A DNA stretch of 64,000 nt from Podospora bellae-mahoneyi (lineage: Eukaryota; Ascomycota; Sordariomycetes; Sordariales; Podosporaceae). The position numbers and the translations under genes were made by a program. Below are positions 14,426 to 25,400 of this stretch, one piece after another; the stretch's first letter is position 1; every line of letters starts with the position of its first letter. Where the stretch lies: the NCBI RefSeq assembly GCF_035222275.1, contig NC_085885.1, positions 3,658,001 to 3,722,000 on the forward strand, written 5' to 3'. The notes under the pieces were generated by a model that did not search any database, was not told where the DNA came from, and saw only the letters and a program-made list of their open reading frames with translations.

Positions 14426-15266
14426 ATGCCCTCATCAAGCCCCGCAATCAACTTCCCCCCGCTCCAAACCCACACTTACCAACACCCACACTTACCAACA
14501 CCCACACACCCACACCCTGATCTTCCTCCACGGGCGCGGTGACAAAGTCCCTTCCTTTCTCACCGCCCTCTCGGCATGGGAGTCCTCCACCGCCCTGACG
14601 CTCCGAACCGCCTTCCCCACCTTCCGCCTGGTCTTCCCTCAAGCACCCCTCCGCCCCGTCGCAGCAGCCGCCGCAAAGGGCGAAAGACTTGAATGGAACC
14701 AGTGGTTTGACGTCTGGAACACCAACGACTTTTCCGACAATGAAGAGCTCCAAGCTGAGGGGCTGAGAGAATCGGTCAGTGGCATCAGGGCAATGATCGA
14801 CGAAGAAGCCGATATGCTTGGAGGTCGATACGACAGGATTTTGATAGCGGGGATCAGTAGGGGGGGTGCGACGTTGATTCACACATTGTTCAACCTTGAG
14901 AAGCCGATCGGTGCCTTCTTGGGATTTTGCTGCCGATGCCCGTTTTCTGGGTCGAAGAAGACGCTGGAGCAGATGAGAGCTGTGCTGGGACTGCCGGGGA
15001 CGCCACAGGGGAATGAAGTGCTGAGGAAGACGCCGATTTTGTTGGAGCATTGTATCGACGATCCGCTTGTTAGGATTGAGAGTGGGAGGAACTTGAGGGA
15101 GGTGCTGCTGAATTTTGGGGCAGAGAGATTGGAGTGGAAGGAGTATGGGGCTGGAGGACACTGGTTCAAGGCGCCGGATGGGATGGATGATGTTATTTCG
15201 TTTGTGCAAAACGTCTTGGAGGTGGTAGACAGCGGAAGCGGCAAAGATGTTGATATGGACATTTAG
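14426..15266 (+). pseudogene. acyl-protein thioesterase / carboxylesterase-like hydrolase, 5' frameshift
   Basis: The frame from 14517 to the stop at 15266 encodes an alpha/beta hydrolase of the phospholipase/carboxylesterase (acyl-protein thioesterase) family. I see LIFLHGRGD at the start, the nucleophile elbow GISRGG (usual form GFSQGG), the acid in HCIDDPLV and the histidine in GAGGHWF, so the catalytic residues are present. No intron is needed. The good ATG at 14426 begins MPSSSPAINFPPLQTHTYQH but is one base out of frame with the rest. A 16-bp unit (cttaccaacacccaca) stands twice in tandem at 14475-14490 and 14491-14506. One copy fewer would place ATG and body in one frame. It is therefore a recently damaged gene, a polymorphic allele or an assembly error. 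Without an upstream start the first in-frame ATG is 14793, which loses the LHGRGD motif. Confidence 0.78.
14468..14506 (+). repeat. 16-bp tandem duplication (2.4 copies) within coding sequence
   Basis: The unit cttaccaacacccaca occurs at 14475-14490 and 14491-14506, preceded by a partial copy acccaca from 14468. The unit length is 1 modulo 3, so one extra copy shifts the reading frame of the hydrolase gene. Confidence 0.9.
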
Positions 15267-15348
15267 TAGATTAGAAAACTTGAGTTAGATTGGATACCTA
15301 GGTAAATACGAAAATTTCACTGCCGGAGACTGCTTTCTCTTTAACCCA

Positions 15349-16430
15349 TCATCTGTCTGACCCAATGCTTCCACGACTCACAGGTGAAGAACTCGTGCCC
15401 GCAACTTCACTCGACTCGAGAATAGGAGAATCAGCTGTGGTCTCACTGCCCACCATCTCACTCCATGAAAGAGTGGGCGAATCAGCCACCGTTTTGCCCT
15501 CTTCTGAGGATCCCTCATCAAACCCATCGCCATCTTTTACATCCATAATCTCCTGTGCAGATGCCCCCACTGGCAACTCATGCGGCCCCAAATCTTTCAC
15601 ACCTCTCCAGTCTTCCATCTCTTGCCGTGGCAACGTCGATATCCGGGCACTCATCTCTCCCTTCTCCCAAGTCGAAGTCTTGGATAGCGTGTTTCCCTCT
15701 TTGAAGGCGGATAGGGTTGCTTTCTTTTGCTTCCGCCGCTTGCGCAAGTGAAAATAGAGATATATAAGCCCTGCCACCAGAAGAATGGCCGAGAAAACTG
15801 GGATTACGATGATGGTAACTGTTGTTAGAGAGAGAGAGGGTGGACCAGGTAGTGGAGTTGGTGTGGGGGGTGTGGTCGGTCCAGCTGAGGCGGGCGAGGA
15901 GACTGGGCCTGGTGAAGGCATTAGTATCTTTCTGGCCCGTGTGAAGTGGGATTGTGATCCTACTTCTCACCACGGAGCTGACTCGTATAACAAGTGTGCT
16001 TGTTTCTACTGCAAGCTTGGAGGTCACGGCGATCTCCGTAGTTGATGTCGAAGTGAATGAACTAGTCGCTACAGGTGGTTCTGTTACCAGGACTGTGGTG
16101 GTGACCTGGGTAGTCGTCGAGCTTTTAATGCTTGTGGTGGTTGTTATGATGGATCTTGTCGAGGTTGAGGACGTCCTTGGCGCACTCTGAACGGGAATAC
16201 TGTCGCAGTACTCAACGTATTCTCCAAATGCTGGCTGCAGATAAAACTTGTTGGCATTAGTCCAGTCATCACCTTCCTTGCCCTGGTGCAAAATGCATGT
16301 CCTGCAAGCAGCAAAGTCTTTGGTGAATACAGAGTCCGTTCTGCATAGTTCAGGCGTCTTTCGATACTTCTGAGTCTCTTCGTATGCTCTGTCTGTGCAC
16401 TTGTCAGCGTCACTCACCAAGACTATATTT
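15349..16430 (-). CDS. single-pass membrane glycoprotein, 5' exon unresolved
   Basis: Read from high to low coordinates, a frame from about 16430 gives a cysteine-bearing ectodomain (KTPELCRTDSVF, FAACRTCILHQGKEGDDW, VEYCDSIP) and then a long Ser/Thr stretch. A second frame, 15921 down to 15349, continues with a Pro-rich spacer, a transmembrane helix (TVTIIVIPVFSAILLVAGLI), the basic stop-transfer LRKRRKQKK and an acidic Ser-rich tail of about 100 residues. The two frames must be joined by an intron near 15920-15985. A GTAGGA donor (after AGAA) with the acceptor CACCAG keeps phase, while the better GTGAGA donor does not, so the junction is uncertain. No ATG or signal peptide lies in the first frame, so at least one upstream exon is missing from my model. 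The layout fits fungal wall-sensor-like or uncharacterised surface proteins. It ends 82 nt from the convergent hydrolase gene. Confidence 0.55.
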
Positions 16431-17280
16431 CAAGCATATGGGCAACAAACAACATTCTGATCGGCAAAGCTCAGGGACAAAACTGGTATCGATGTGTTGG
16501 GGACTTTTATCCGGGTTCTGGGGAGCCATAGTGAACGTCTAGGACCAAGGTTGGGTGTTTGAATCCAACAGAGAGGAAAACTAAAACATTCCACTGATTC
16601 ACCTACATCGCGAGGGCCATTTGCATTTTGTGTTCTTGACGCAACCCTTACTGTGCCGTACTAAGTTCTTGTATTTTACCCTTCACTACGATTTGATTGT
16701 TTGGAGTCTGCGGTCTGATTGCTCCAAGGCGCCTCATGGTCCCCGGCCCCCAAGTCGGCCCTCGTCCGACAACTGCCGCAGACAATCAAGAATGAGCAGC
16801 CAATAGAGATCTAGGCCTTCCAAATGATCTGCTAATTAATTAAGCAAACATACTAGCGGTCATCTGGGGCTTGCAACACATCTTAACATAACGATTCATC
16901 AGGGACACCAGATGGCGTTAAAGACAACCTGGAAGTATCTCAGACTTGATGAAAAAGAAAAGATACCATGGGCTATCTACCCAAACCAAATCAATTGACA
17001 TTTTGAAAGATATGTCACAGATGAGCGCTTTCATCAAGCCACTGATCTGTAAGAACGGAGGTCTAATCTCTGCAAGGTGATGGGGCCTACATGTACCAGG
17101 CCAGGCAAGACCTCAAAGCTTGGGTGGGCGTTCCACAGCCACCTCCATCCCAACTAACAGGTAGATCCGTCGATCCTCCCAATGCAGGAGTGAAGAAACC
17201 CCACTTTATGCTGCTTTTTTGGAAAACATGAACAAGTAATGCACAAAAGGCTACGTGTACAAGACCTTATGTGCTCGCTA
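16431..17280. other. intergenic, probably including the missing 5' exon and promoter
   Basis: Downstream of the 509-residue gene and upstream of the membrane glycoprotein, both on the minus strand. I could not place the glycoprotein's first exon. Nothing else was recognised. Confidence 0.4.
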
Positions 17281-18810
17281 TCAAACAGCCGCCGCTGTCG
17301 CTTCATTTCTCTTCCTCGCCTCCGCCTGTCTAGCATCAGCTTCATCCCAGAACTTGTTGCGGTTGTCGATGTCTCGTTGACAATTATCAATTTCTTTTTG
17401 AACCACCTCCCGCCCTTCCTTACAAGTTGAAGGGACGGTTGCGAGGAAGCCTTGGAGCTTGACCTTCCTCGCTGTAAGATTCCCAACCTGCCACTCTCGG
17501 TTGAATGCGTAAGCAACGACTTTGATGTCGTTGTCATCCCTAGGTAGCTCCTCTCTCTCGGGACACAGTCTGTCCGCATCCCTTAGACAGGCCTGCACCG
17601 CTTGCCGTAATCGCTCCAGATGCCGTTCGTCGTCTTTAATAATTCTCTCCGTCTGTATTGTCTCCAATGATCCTCCGGCCTGTCTAAATGCATTCATCAG
17701 ATGCCTTAGCTCCCATACAATCACATCTTCTGGCCTATCACCAGGGTTGCTCCCTTGAGGATATAACCTGGCTACCAGTTTCTCAGCCCCTTCCAAGAGC
17801 TTCTTCTTAAGCTCAATCGTGCTCTCCAACTTCCAGACCTCAAACCTCGTCATCCATTCCTTGTCAAGCGTGTCCGCTAAAGCAAGGGTCTGCTCACACT
17901 CCAGCATCTCTTGGTTCAAACGCTGCAACCCGTTCTTCTCCCGTTCCATCTTATTCAAGGCCTCTGACGCATAACGCTTCGTATCTTCCACTGCGTTCAT
18001 TCGGATACGATCAACGTGAAAGCCTTCCACGTCAAAGTCGGACCCCGGCCAGCCATGCTTGTGAAACAGCGCCTCAATCCCCTCCAGCCATGGACCCCCA
18101 CCCTCACCGCACTCATGCCGCCACGGAGCGTCTTCCAGTAACTCATATTGTTTCTTGATGTCCCGCAAAACGTCTGCCGCGTCGCGTGCGGGCATGTTGT
18201 CGTAGACATTCCCTCCTTTTTCTCCACACCCCAACCTGGGGTGACTGTCTTCCTCGCAAGCCCGGCGTAAATCCTCCGGCCATGGCAATCTGTTCGCTGT
18301 TTTATCAACCAAAGCGGGATCCCGGCTTTCCGGGAAACATTGTTCAAAGACCCCAACAACGTGCCGCTTTGCGTCGTATATGAGCACGACCTGGAGGCCG
18401 CAACACAAGGACAGGGGGGTCATCCATCGGCGCATCATCGCGCGCCTATCATCCGTATGGAAGAAGGGGTCACGTGCCTCCTCGACGTGATGCTTGTTGC
18501 GGTAGTCAATCAGTATGCCTCCCTTGTAGAAGGCGGCTCGGTCGTGGTTGTCGATATAGGGGAGGAGGGTATAGAGGTAAATGATGCGAGGGTCAAGCTG
18601 GAGGTCCTGGTATAGCGGGAGCATGGCCGCCAGGTCGTGGGGACCGGGGCGGAGATCAGAGGCGGGAATGTATTGCATGTGGACAAGGGTTTTGTAAATG
18701 TCGAGTAAAAGGGTGGCGACTTCTTGGGCTTTGGAGAGATCTTGCTCGCTGAGCGAGGATTTAATGGACTCCATTGTCAACGGAGAAGATGAGGCCATGG
18801 TGTCGACCAT
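17281..18810 (-). CDS. conserved fungal protein of unknown function
   Basis: A single uninterrupted frame encodes 509 residues (505 if the second Met, MASSSPLTME, is used). The protein appears soluble, with no signal peptide or membrane segment. The N-terminal half is mixed (DLSKAQEVATLLLDIYKTLV, then LPLYQDLQLDPRIIYLYTLL). A middle part contains the turns GWPGSDFDVEGFHVDRIRMN. The C-terminal 250 residues are highly charged and helical, likely coiled coil, ending in an Ala/Arg/Glu-rich tail. I have an impression that related hypothetical proteins exist in other Sordariomycetes, but I recognise no domain. The length of the frame and its even codon use make it a confident gene of unknown job. 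Confidence 0.8.
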   Translation of the reverse strand: MVDTMASSSPLTMESIKSSLSEQDLSKAQEVATLLLDIYKTLVHMQYIPASDLRPGPHDLAAMLPLYQDLQLDPRIIYLYTLLPYIDNHDRAAFYKGGILIDYRNKHHVEEARDPFFHTDDRRAMMRRWMTPLSLCCGLQVVLIYDAKRHVVGVFEQCFPESRDPALVDKTANRLPWPEDLRRACEEDSHPRLGCGEKGGNVYDNMPARDAADVLRDIKKQYELLEDAPWRHECGEGGGPWLEGIEALFHKHGWPGSDFDVEGFHVDRIRMNAVEDTKRYASEALNKMEREKNGLQRLNQEMLECEQTLALADTLDKEWMTRFEVWKLESTIELKKKLLEGAEKLVARLYPQGSNPGDRPEDVIVWELRHLMNAFRQAGGSLETIQTERIIKDDERHLERLRQAVQACLRDADRLCPEREELPRDDNDIKVVAYAFNREWQVGNLTARKVKLQGFLATVPSTCKEGREVVQKEIDNCQRDIDNRNKFWDEADARQAEARKRNEATAAAV

Positions 18811-19098
18811 ATTGGAGATGCTGGGGAGAATTACTCTTCAGTGTCAAAGGAAAGCAGGGCAAGTAATTGATTTAAAGACCACCCTGAAGTCCGAGGACTC
18901 TATATTTTAGGCAGCATGGTGGGGAAGATTGGTAGGTGGTAACAGGATGAACCCGAACACGAAGTCCTCTCCAATCAGGAAACCATGTAGGTAGGTACGG
19001 TGCCTCGCTCCCAGTACACCACATAATTTCTGCGTGGCCACCGTTATCCCTAATTCACTCTTCCTCAACAACACAGCATCCTTGATCAACACTGGCAT
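18811..19098. other. short intergenic region
   Basis: Promoter side of the 509-residue gene and 3' side of the next small secreted gene. No feature recognised. Confidence 0.45.
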
Positions 19099-19367
19099 TC
19101 AAATGATCCTACGTTTCCAACTAGCATTGGGCCAATCGTTTCGAATCCAAGATACAAAGCAAGATACGCCACCGTCGATGATATCGTAGTTCGGAGGGAC
19201 ATGTTGACGTGCTTCAATTTTTGGATCAATAGGAGCTGTGGGAGCGGCCAGAGTCAATGTGAACCAAGAGAAGGCGACCATGTTTATGAACTGGTGAGAT
19301 CAGCCCAAAGAACACCCTTACTTACAAACTCATAGGTAGGCGAAAAGGACGGTAGGCAAACCTTCAT
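19099..19367 (-). CDS. very small secreted protein (65 residues)
   Basis: Two exons, complement(19099..19290, 19362..19367). Exon 1 is again just ATG AAG. The 71-nt intron starts GTTTGC and ends CACCAG. Exon 2 reads FINMVAFSWFTLTLAAPTAP, so the product starts with a signal peptide, and the mature part is only about 45 residues with a single cysteine (GGVSCFVSW) and one N-glycosylation sequon (NAS). The shared mini-exon design with the genes at 12.8 and 20.0 kb supports it. It has no recognised family and its small size leaves some doubt. Confidence 0.5.
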
Positions 19368-19957
19368 GTTGGCTGGCGATGTTCAGCTCCGACGGACTGC
19401 AAAAGAAAGGGCAACAACGCCAAATGCGGGATGATCAAAATGAGGACCAAAGTTGCCAAACAATGGAATAAAAGGTATGGAGAGCAAGGCCAAAGGCCAT
19501 CACACCCAGTGCTATATTTACGTAAACATTCCTACCTGACTCCTGACATGCTCGGTGGTTGTGGAATGGACACCTTTCATGTTTCCCCCTTGTATGGAAT
19601 GTTTCAGATCATAGAATAGTCCAAATACCTCAATCCTCTTTGATATCTATCAAATACCTTTCAGCCAGCCAAGATGTAAACACAGGAAAACAGACTTTAG
19701 GATAATTGTAGATTCTCAGAAATCTATCTTAATGAAACCCCTAGCAAGAGTTGCCCGTCTACAAAATAAGACTATCAATGGAACTGAGAAAATGCCCATC
19801 GCCAGAAGACGTAGCAGCCAAGAATCTTCCACCCATGACAAATTACCTAGGTAAATCACAACCCAGAACAAGTCCTGTCACACCACCCGTTTCGCCCATT
19901 ACTTTCAATCTCTCAGCCAGTAACAAACATCCGTCTTTTTCATCCCTCTTTACCACC
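19368..19957. other. intergenic, no gene seen
   Basis: Between two minus-strand secreted genes. It should include the promoter of the 65-residue gene and the 3' UTR of the next. The 19751 plus-strand frame is an antisense shadow of the neighbouring Ala/Glu/Val-rich coding exon. Confidence 0.5.
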
Positions 19958-20545
19958 CTAAGCCCCCATCATCAAAGCCTCAGCCCCAGCCTCAACACCT
20001 TCCTCGTTCCCAACCACAGGTTCGGCAGCCTCAACCTCAACATCCTCAACAGCAGCCTCAACCTCATCAACAATCTCCCCCATCACAGCCTTCGGCTCCA
20101 TAGGTTCAACAACCCCCTTCCCCTCCTCCTCAACAACCCCAGCCCCAGCCTGCCCCACCATCACCATCCCAGCGTTCATCATAGCGTTGAATCGCTGGAC
20201 GTAGGCGCCCAGGTTGAGAACCAAAACTTCACCGAGCGCTACGCCGAGGACAGCGTCTAGGAGCTTGATGGCCATGAGGCTGGACATTATGTTTGTGTTG
20301 GCGGCCATGGTGAGGTCGGTGGTGGCGTCAACGGGTTCGGCATCGACTGCGGCTTCGGTGGTGGGAGCAGTAAGGGCAGTTCCATTGGTGATGGGGAGGG
20401 TGGTGTCGTTCACTTGGCGGGGCCAGTGGAAGACGGGGGTGGCGATAGAGAAAGTGGTGAGGGTTGAGACGAGGGTGAGGGTGGTGAGCTTGGGGGAGTG
20501 TTAGTGATGATTAGGGATTGGGAGAGAAGGGGTACTGACCTTCAT
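19958..20545 (-). CDS. secreted Ala/Val/Glu-rich protein
   Basis: Two exons, complement(19958..20488, 20540..20545), encode 178 residues. The first exon is ATG AAG, the intron is 51 nt (GTCAGT..AAG) and the second exon begins LTTLTLVSTLTTFSIATPVF, giving a signal peptide. Two or three N-glycosylation sequons follow (NDTT, NGT). The middle holds a hydrophobic Met/Ala/Leu helix (IMSSLMAIKLLDAVLGVAL) and the C-terminus is acidic, low in complexity and built of EAAVEDVEVEAAEP-like runs. No cysteines and no known domain. The low complexity means the frame could be biased, but the signal peptide and precise splice support a real gene. Confidence 0.62.
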
Positions 20546-21407
20546 TCTGGCGAATTTTTGGGTGCTTGGACTAATGATGGTCTGGGTGAATGAGTGTGCT
20601 GAGTCAAGGAGTGTAGAGTTTGAGGGATGAGATCTGATTTTCTGCCTGCCTGCTTCAGAAGAGGGTTATGCGGACATGAAAAGGGAGAGCGTGATATTTA
20701 ACTGTTTCTTGTCCAGTCAATATTCAGGTGTCCGCCGTCTTTCGGGTCACATATCTGAAGATCTTAGCCTGCAAGCATTCGCCAACGGGGCGGTAACATT
20801 CCTCCGAGGCCACCTTCCTGATTCCTACCATGAGCTGACCAAGAAGATTAGTGGTATTTCAACGCAACTCGGAATTGATCGATTCCGAGCCAGATTCTTG
20901 GGATAAAACACCACAACAATGGAAAGGTCAACCTCCTGAGTCTATCGATTATGAGGTTGACTCAGATCATCCAAAATAAAACAGTACATGTCTATCATTC
21001 CAACTGCTTGGGAATTTGTCGTTGAAAATTTTCCTGTTGGTGAAGACATCGATGGTGAGAAAGCTGCGTGCCTGAGAAATAGTCGCCCGAGCTGAGGAAT
21101 TCAGTGACATCATCCCAAGCTAAAAGAGGCACCAAAACTCTTGAACGACGCTGCACCAAGGGAGGAGTCTTGGACATTACCACCGCAATGGAATTTGGTT
21201 GTTGTTGACGATGAAGAAAAGAATTGTGAACCTGATCATCAGGATGTGTGAGTGATCAAAGGAAAGTGCAGATCGCCTCTCCAAAGACACAGCCCCTGAG
21301 CCCCTGAATCCAACCCCTGACCAAATGACTAAAGATGCTCTGAATCTCTCACCCTCGTACAGCCTCGCACCATGAACCTTTGTGACCACCTCGGCCTTAT
21401 GCCAATG
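20546..21407. other. intergenic, no gene seen
   Basis: Contains the promoter of the Ala/Val/Glu-rich gene and the 3' UTR of the GATA factor. Only short frames without recognisable content. Confidence 0.5.
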
Positions 21408-22412
21408 TCATGACCGCTGGTTGATCGGCATATTCCTCTTGGAGTACTGCAATCCACACCTATTACACAACGTCCTCGCCCCTTCTGGTCCCTTCCTCCA
21501 CTCAGTACTCTCAGTACAGTCACAGTTATAGCATTTACCCGCCGCATTTCGTGCTGGTATTGTTTTCTGTTCGTATTGTCAGCCATCATCAAGTTATATC
21601 TCTCTACCTCACTAACCTTCCCATGAGCATCAATCCCAATTTCTCTTATCCTCCGCCTTCCCCTCCCTGGTTTCTGTACTGTCTCCCCTGGGTTGTGATG
21701 GGACAAACGGCTCTTGGAGTGTGAGCCAGATGTGCTCTCCTCCACCCACTTTCTCGCCAACTTGATGTCGTCCATCCTCTTCTTGATCACGTCGCTGTTG
21801 TTTACCATGATGTTGACCACTCTCTTAGATGGGAGCTTGACGAGCAGAGTTGAGTCGTTATTGCCAGGGTGGCAGTCGGCTGTACAGCGTCTTGCAAAGT
21901 CGTAGAGGGCAAAAGCTGAGTTGGCGATCTGTGATGGTTAGTGAGTCTATTTACCCTAGGTACACAGAACATACTGCTTCAAGTGCTTCGGTGTAGTTCA
22001 GCTTGGCAGGAATATCCACCATTCCCTCGGTGCTCTCGTGGTCACTGCCGGTGTTGACATGGATGGTGCTGTAATCGGCAGTGGGTGCTATGGAGGCAGA
22101 CGATGGTTTCCGTGGTGAGTCGGCATGCTGGAATGGGTCGCGGTTGGCGCTGAGTGGATCCAATCTCAAGGGTGACCAGGGCCCGGCGGTGAAAGTGCAA
22201 GAGCAATATGGACTCGCGTAACGAGGAGATTCGTGAGCTTCGGGGGAGTGTGGTGACCGGAACGGGATCCGGCCGCCGAGGAGTGGAAGGGTGGTGTGGC
22301 GTGTGGGAGGGGCCCCGTCGCCAGCGGAGTGCGCTATGCTCTCAGTGAGCTCAGAGAAGGAGGGAAGCCATGATGCCTGGTGGTGGTGAAAAGTGGAGGA
22401 GGAGTCTGACAT
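21408..22412 (-). CDS. GATA-type zinc finger transcription factor, NsdD/SUB-1-like finger
   Basis: Three exons, complement(21408..21566, 21617..21928, 21975..22412), encode 302 residues. The last exon, which falls in a different frame from the visible long frames, carries the finger CYNC-x18-CNRC with TEWRKGPEGARTLCNRCGLQ, at about residues 262-287. The C-x2-C-x18-C-x2-C spacing is the fungal type IVb form found in NsdD/SUB-1 and White Collar proteins. TEWRKGPEGARTLCN is closest to NsdD, a regulator of sexual development. The finger sits at the very C-terminus, as in NsdD, but the protein is shorter and the first 145 residues are Ser/Pro/His-rich and unfamiliar. A basic stretch GRGRRRIREIGIDAHGK precedes the finger. 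Introns are 46 and 50 nt with GTATGT and GTTAGT donors and a GCTGAC branch site. DNA binding to GATA sites is inferred. Confidence 0.85.
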
Positions 22413-25400
22413 ATTTCTGTCTGCGGTTTTCTCAACCCATGCTATGTAAATAACCCTGAAAGGTACGGTGGAGTAGTCTTGTGTGTCGTAAACACGACAA
22501 AGTCCGGATTACACCCGACACCGTGATGACCTTAATATATCACTCGCCAACTTATCCTTAGAGGGTTAGATGCCCAAACCTCGGATCGAAGTTGACTCTT
22601 TCCGCGTCCGTCCCAGCCAAAAAAGCATCTGCAAGATGACTGGGTCGAGGCTGCTGTAGAACGCCTGGAAGCAACTGTCAGGGGGAAGTTTGATTCTGGA
22701 AGGCCCAACACCACCTTGGCTAGCTGCCTCTCTCGGTAAAAAGACTGTGTGCCGGGTGAGCCATCCAGGTGATCTCTTTTTGTCCAATATTACCGTCGAT
22801 CCATAACGTACGGATCAAAACGGAATAAAAGGTCTTTCATGAAAGCGGTCAACATCTGACACTATTTGCGGCGGCATTGCATTATTAGCGTCCAGTACAT
22901 TGTATATAATGTTGGGAATATACCTGATGCTCCTGTAATACTGGCTATCTTATTCAAACGGTCAACTGATTTCAGGCGTGGCCAGTCAAACTAGTTAGGT
23001 AGTATTTTCGGGAGGAACAAACAAGCCCTCGGGACGGCGGCAGCTTCTCCAACCAAGGTCACGATCCGAGGATTCGATGCAGCCGATGATCCCGTTTTTT
23101 CGGCACATGCGGGACCGACACGGGTTGAAGACTGACGACCGCGGGCCGTGCCCAAAGACGAACAGGTCTTCCGCTGCTCGACTGCCACCTATCAGGACGG
23201 TTCGAGCAACCGGATCCCAGAAACTGTGAAATATGCCGAATCCGTGCCGGATCGTCACATCGGGCCCGATTGTGCAAAGACCCGTGACAAAATATTGACT
23301 TGAACACAACTGCGATGTAGCAGCTGCACCCCAGGTTACACACCGATCCGGACGACAACGACCGGGGCAGAAACTTTGAGTATGTCAGTTTTGGCAATAG
23401 TCTCCGAGAAGAGCTACTGAATTACATGATCTTTGTATTTGTCTCTGCCTTTGGAACTTCTCAAGTCCTTATAGGTTCACCAAAAGCATTCTATCCCTTT
23501 AAAACATACCCAAAACAGGATAATTCGGCCTGGTAGCGTTCTCCCATGCCCAGCATGATAGACGAATATTTTCCGTTCCGATCCCCCTTTTCCCCTACCA
23601 AGCCCGACGCTCTTGTTGCCTTGATGTTAGAATAGCATATCCAAATCGCAAGCGCCGAACACCAGCCCCAGATGCCCACTCAAACGCCAATTTAAAAAGA
23701 GGAAAGGTTGCCGTTTTGTTTTCGTTTGATCATGCTTTCCCAATCGCAGGGCGGCGCCTCCTTCAGCTTGCAGACCCCGCACAAGGCATCCACACTATCG
23801 TTGGGAGTTGGTTAGAGAATTTGGTGGCTTGCAACAGGTTAGGTTGGAATGGATGGCTCGGGTACCTCTCAAAGTATAAGATATTTAGATTCATTGGATG
23901 TGGGTGGCTGTGTAATCGCGGCACCATTTCGAAGCGATAAAGCGGAAGTGGCCACAAAAGGGCCTTCGCTGAATAAAGTCACACATGGTGTGATTTGCGT
24001 TGGAACTGGTTGATGAGCGAGCGACTTGAGTTTGAACCGAGAAAGCATAGAGTCACAGCACCCTTCGGGATGGACCCAATGTTTGTTCTTGTACGCGATG
24101 GACAGTGGGCTTCACCTCCCAGCACGACCAAAACCAGTGTAGCAGTGTTTCACCGAGGCCATACTCTCTTAGGATTTCACCAAGGTGATCATTCCCAGTT
24201 CCAACGCTTCTTTGTAGTTGACCATTCTCATTCTGGTGAGTTGCATGGATGACATGGAAAGTTAACCCTCATGAAAATACCCGAAATAGGAAGAGAAGAC
24301 CCACCGAGAGAGGCAATATTGTCCGAAGATGGGTTTTATCCCGTCACTCCCGTGAAGGTGGCCTCGGAAAAACGGGCTAGCGTGCTATCAAACACGGATC
24401 TAACTGCCTTTACGGTGGTATTCGTTTGCCTCTGTCTCGGAGTCTCTTTCACCCACAAAAAGTGACTTTACAATCGTCAATCCAGCTAAATACATCGCAT
24501 TGCAGCCGCAAAAGTATATGAATATAACATTATAGGTAAAATATAGTTAAAATTAGGACTTTCATATGTATGATAACTCTAAATGAAATAACAGAAAAAA
24601 TAGAGAGATATATATAATAGTATTATAACCTATATATAAAGAAGCATAATTTTGACTTACATGCCGAAGACGATGAGATCCATGTTCGATAGCACGATAG
24701 CCCGTTTTCCCGAGCCATCCTCACTCCCGTCATGTCTTGGGTGGGCGCACAGTTGACAGGCTTTGAGATGAAAACAGGGCTGGGTGATGCCCAATTCCTT
24801 GTCAGTGAGCAAATGTGACACCCTCTCCCACACCAGGGCCAAGTGATAGCTGCAACAAAGTCTCCAAGAAGCCAGTTTAGTCTGGGGGAAGCTAACCGTT
24901 AGGTGGACGGTGGAGATGGCATTAGCCCGATACCTAGCATCAGCGGCGGTAATCGGATATGGTCATGGGCAATGCATCTTGACCGCCGTTTCCACACCCC
25001 AGCTCAAAATGATTGATCACATCTTTACACTGATGTCTCCGGGACCGGGGCTTGGCCCCTCCTCGGGTTCCCAGATTGGCTAAACCAGGACGAGGCCTTG
25101 CGTTGCATCATCAGCCACTGGCTGGGCTCGAATTTAGAATGGCCATTCATTCCATCCTCGACCGTAATGGGATTGACGTAAAAAACAGAATCCCATTGGC
25201 CGAACTGAAACTGATCGAGTTGGATGGTGTGGTGTTCGGTTCCCAGCGCCTTACAAAGCGTGCCTGAAATTGTGTAGCTGTTGTGGCAGCCGTGGCTGCA
25301 AGGTTAGCCTGGTGCCTTTTCCCTCTCGTTCGTCTCATGGTCTGAAAAAGCTCGAATGCTCAGGCGCGTGTCAAGTCGAGTTTGGCAGATTGTCGATCAC

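Noticed and set aside
24480-24660. AT-rich stretch considered as a centromere-like or origin sequence
   Set aside because: Only about 180 bases long and flanked by ordinary sequence; far too small for a fungal centromere and without origin evidence.
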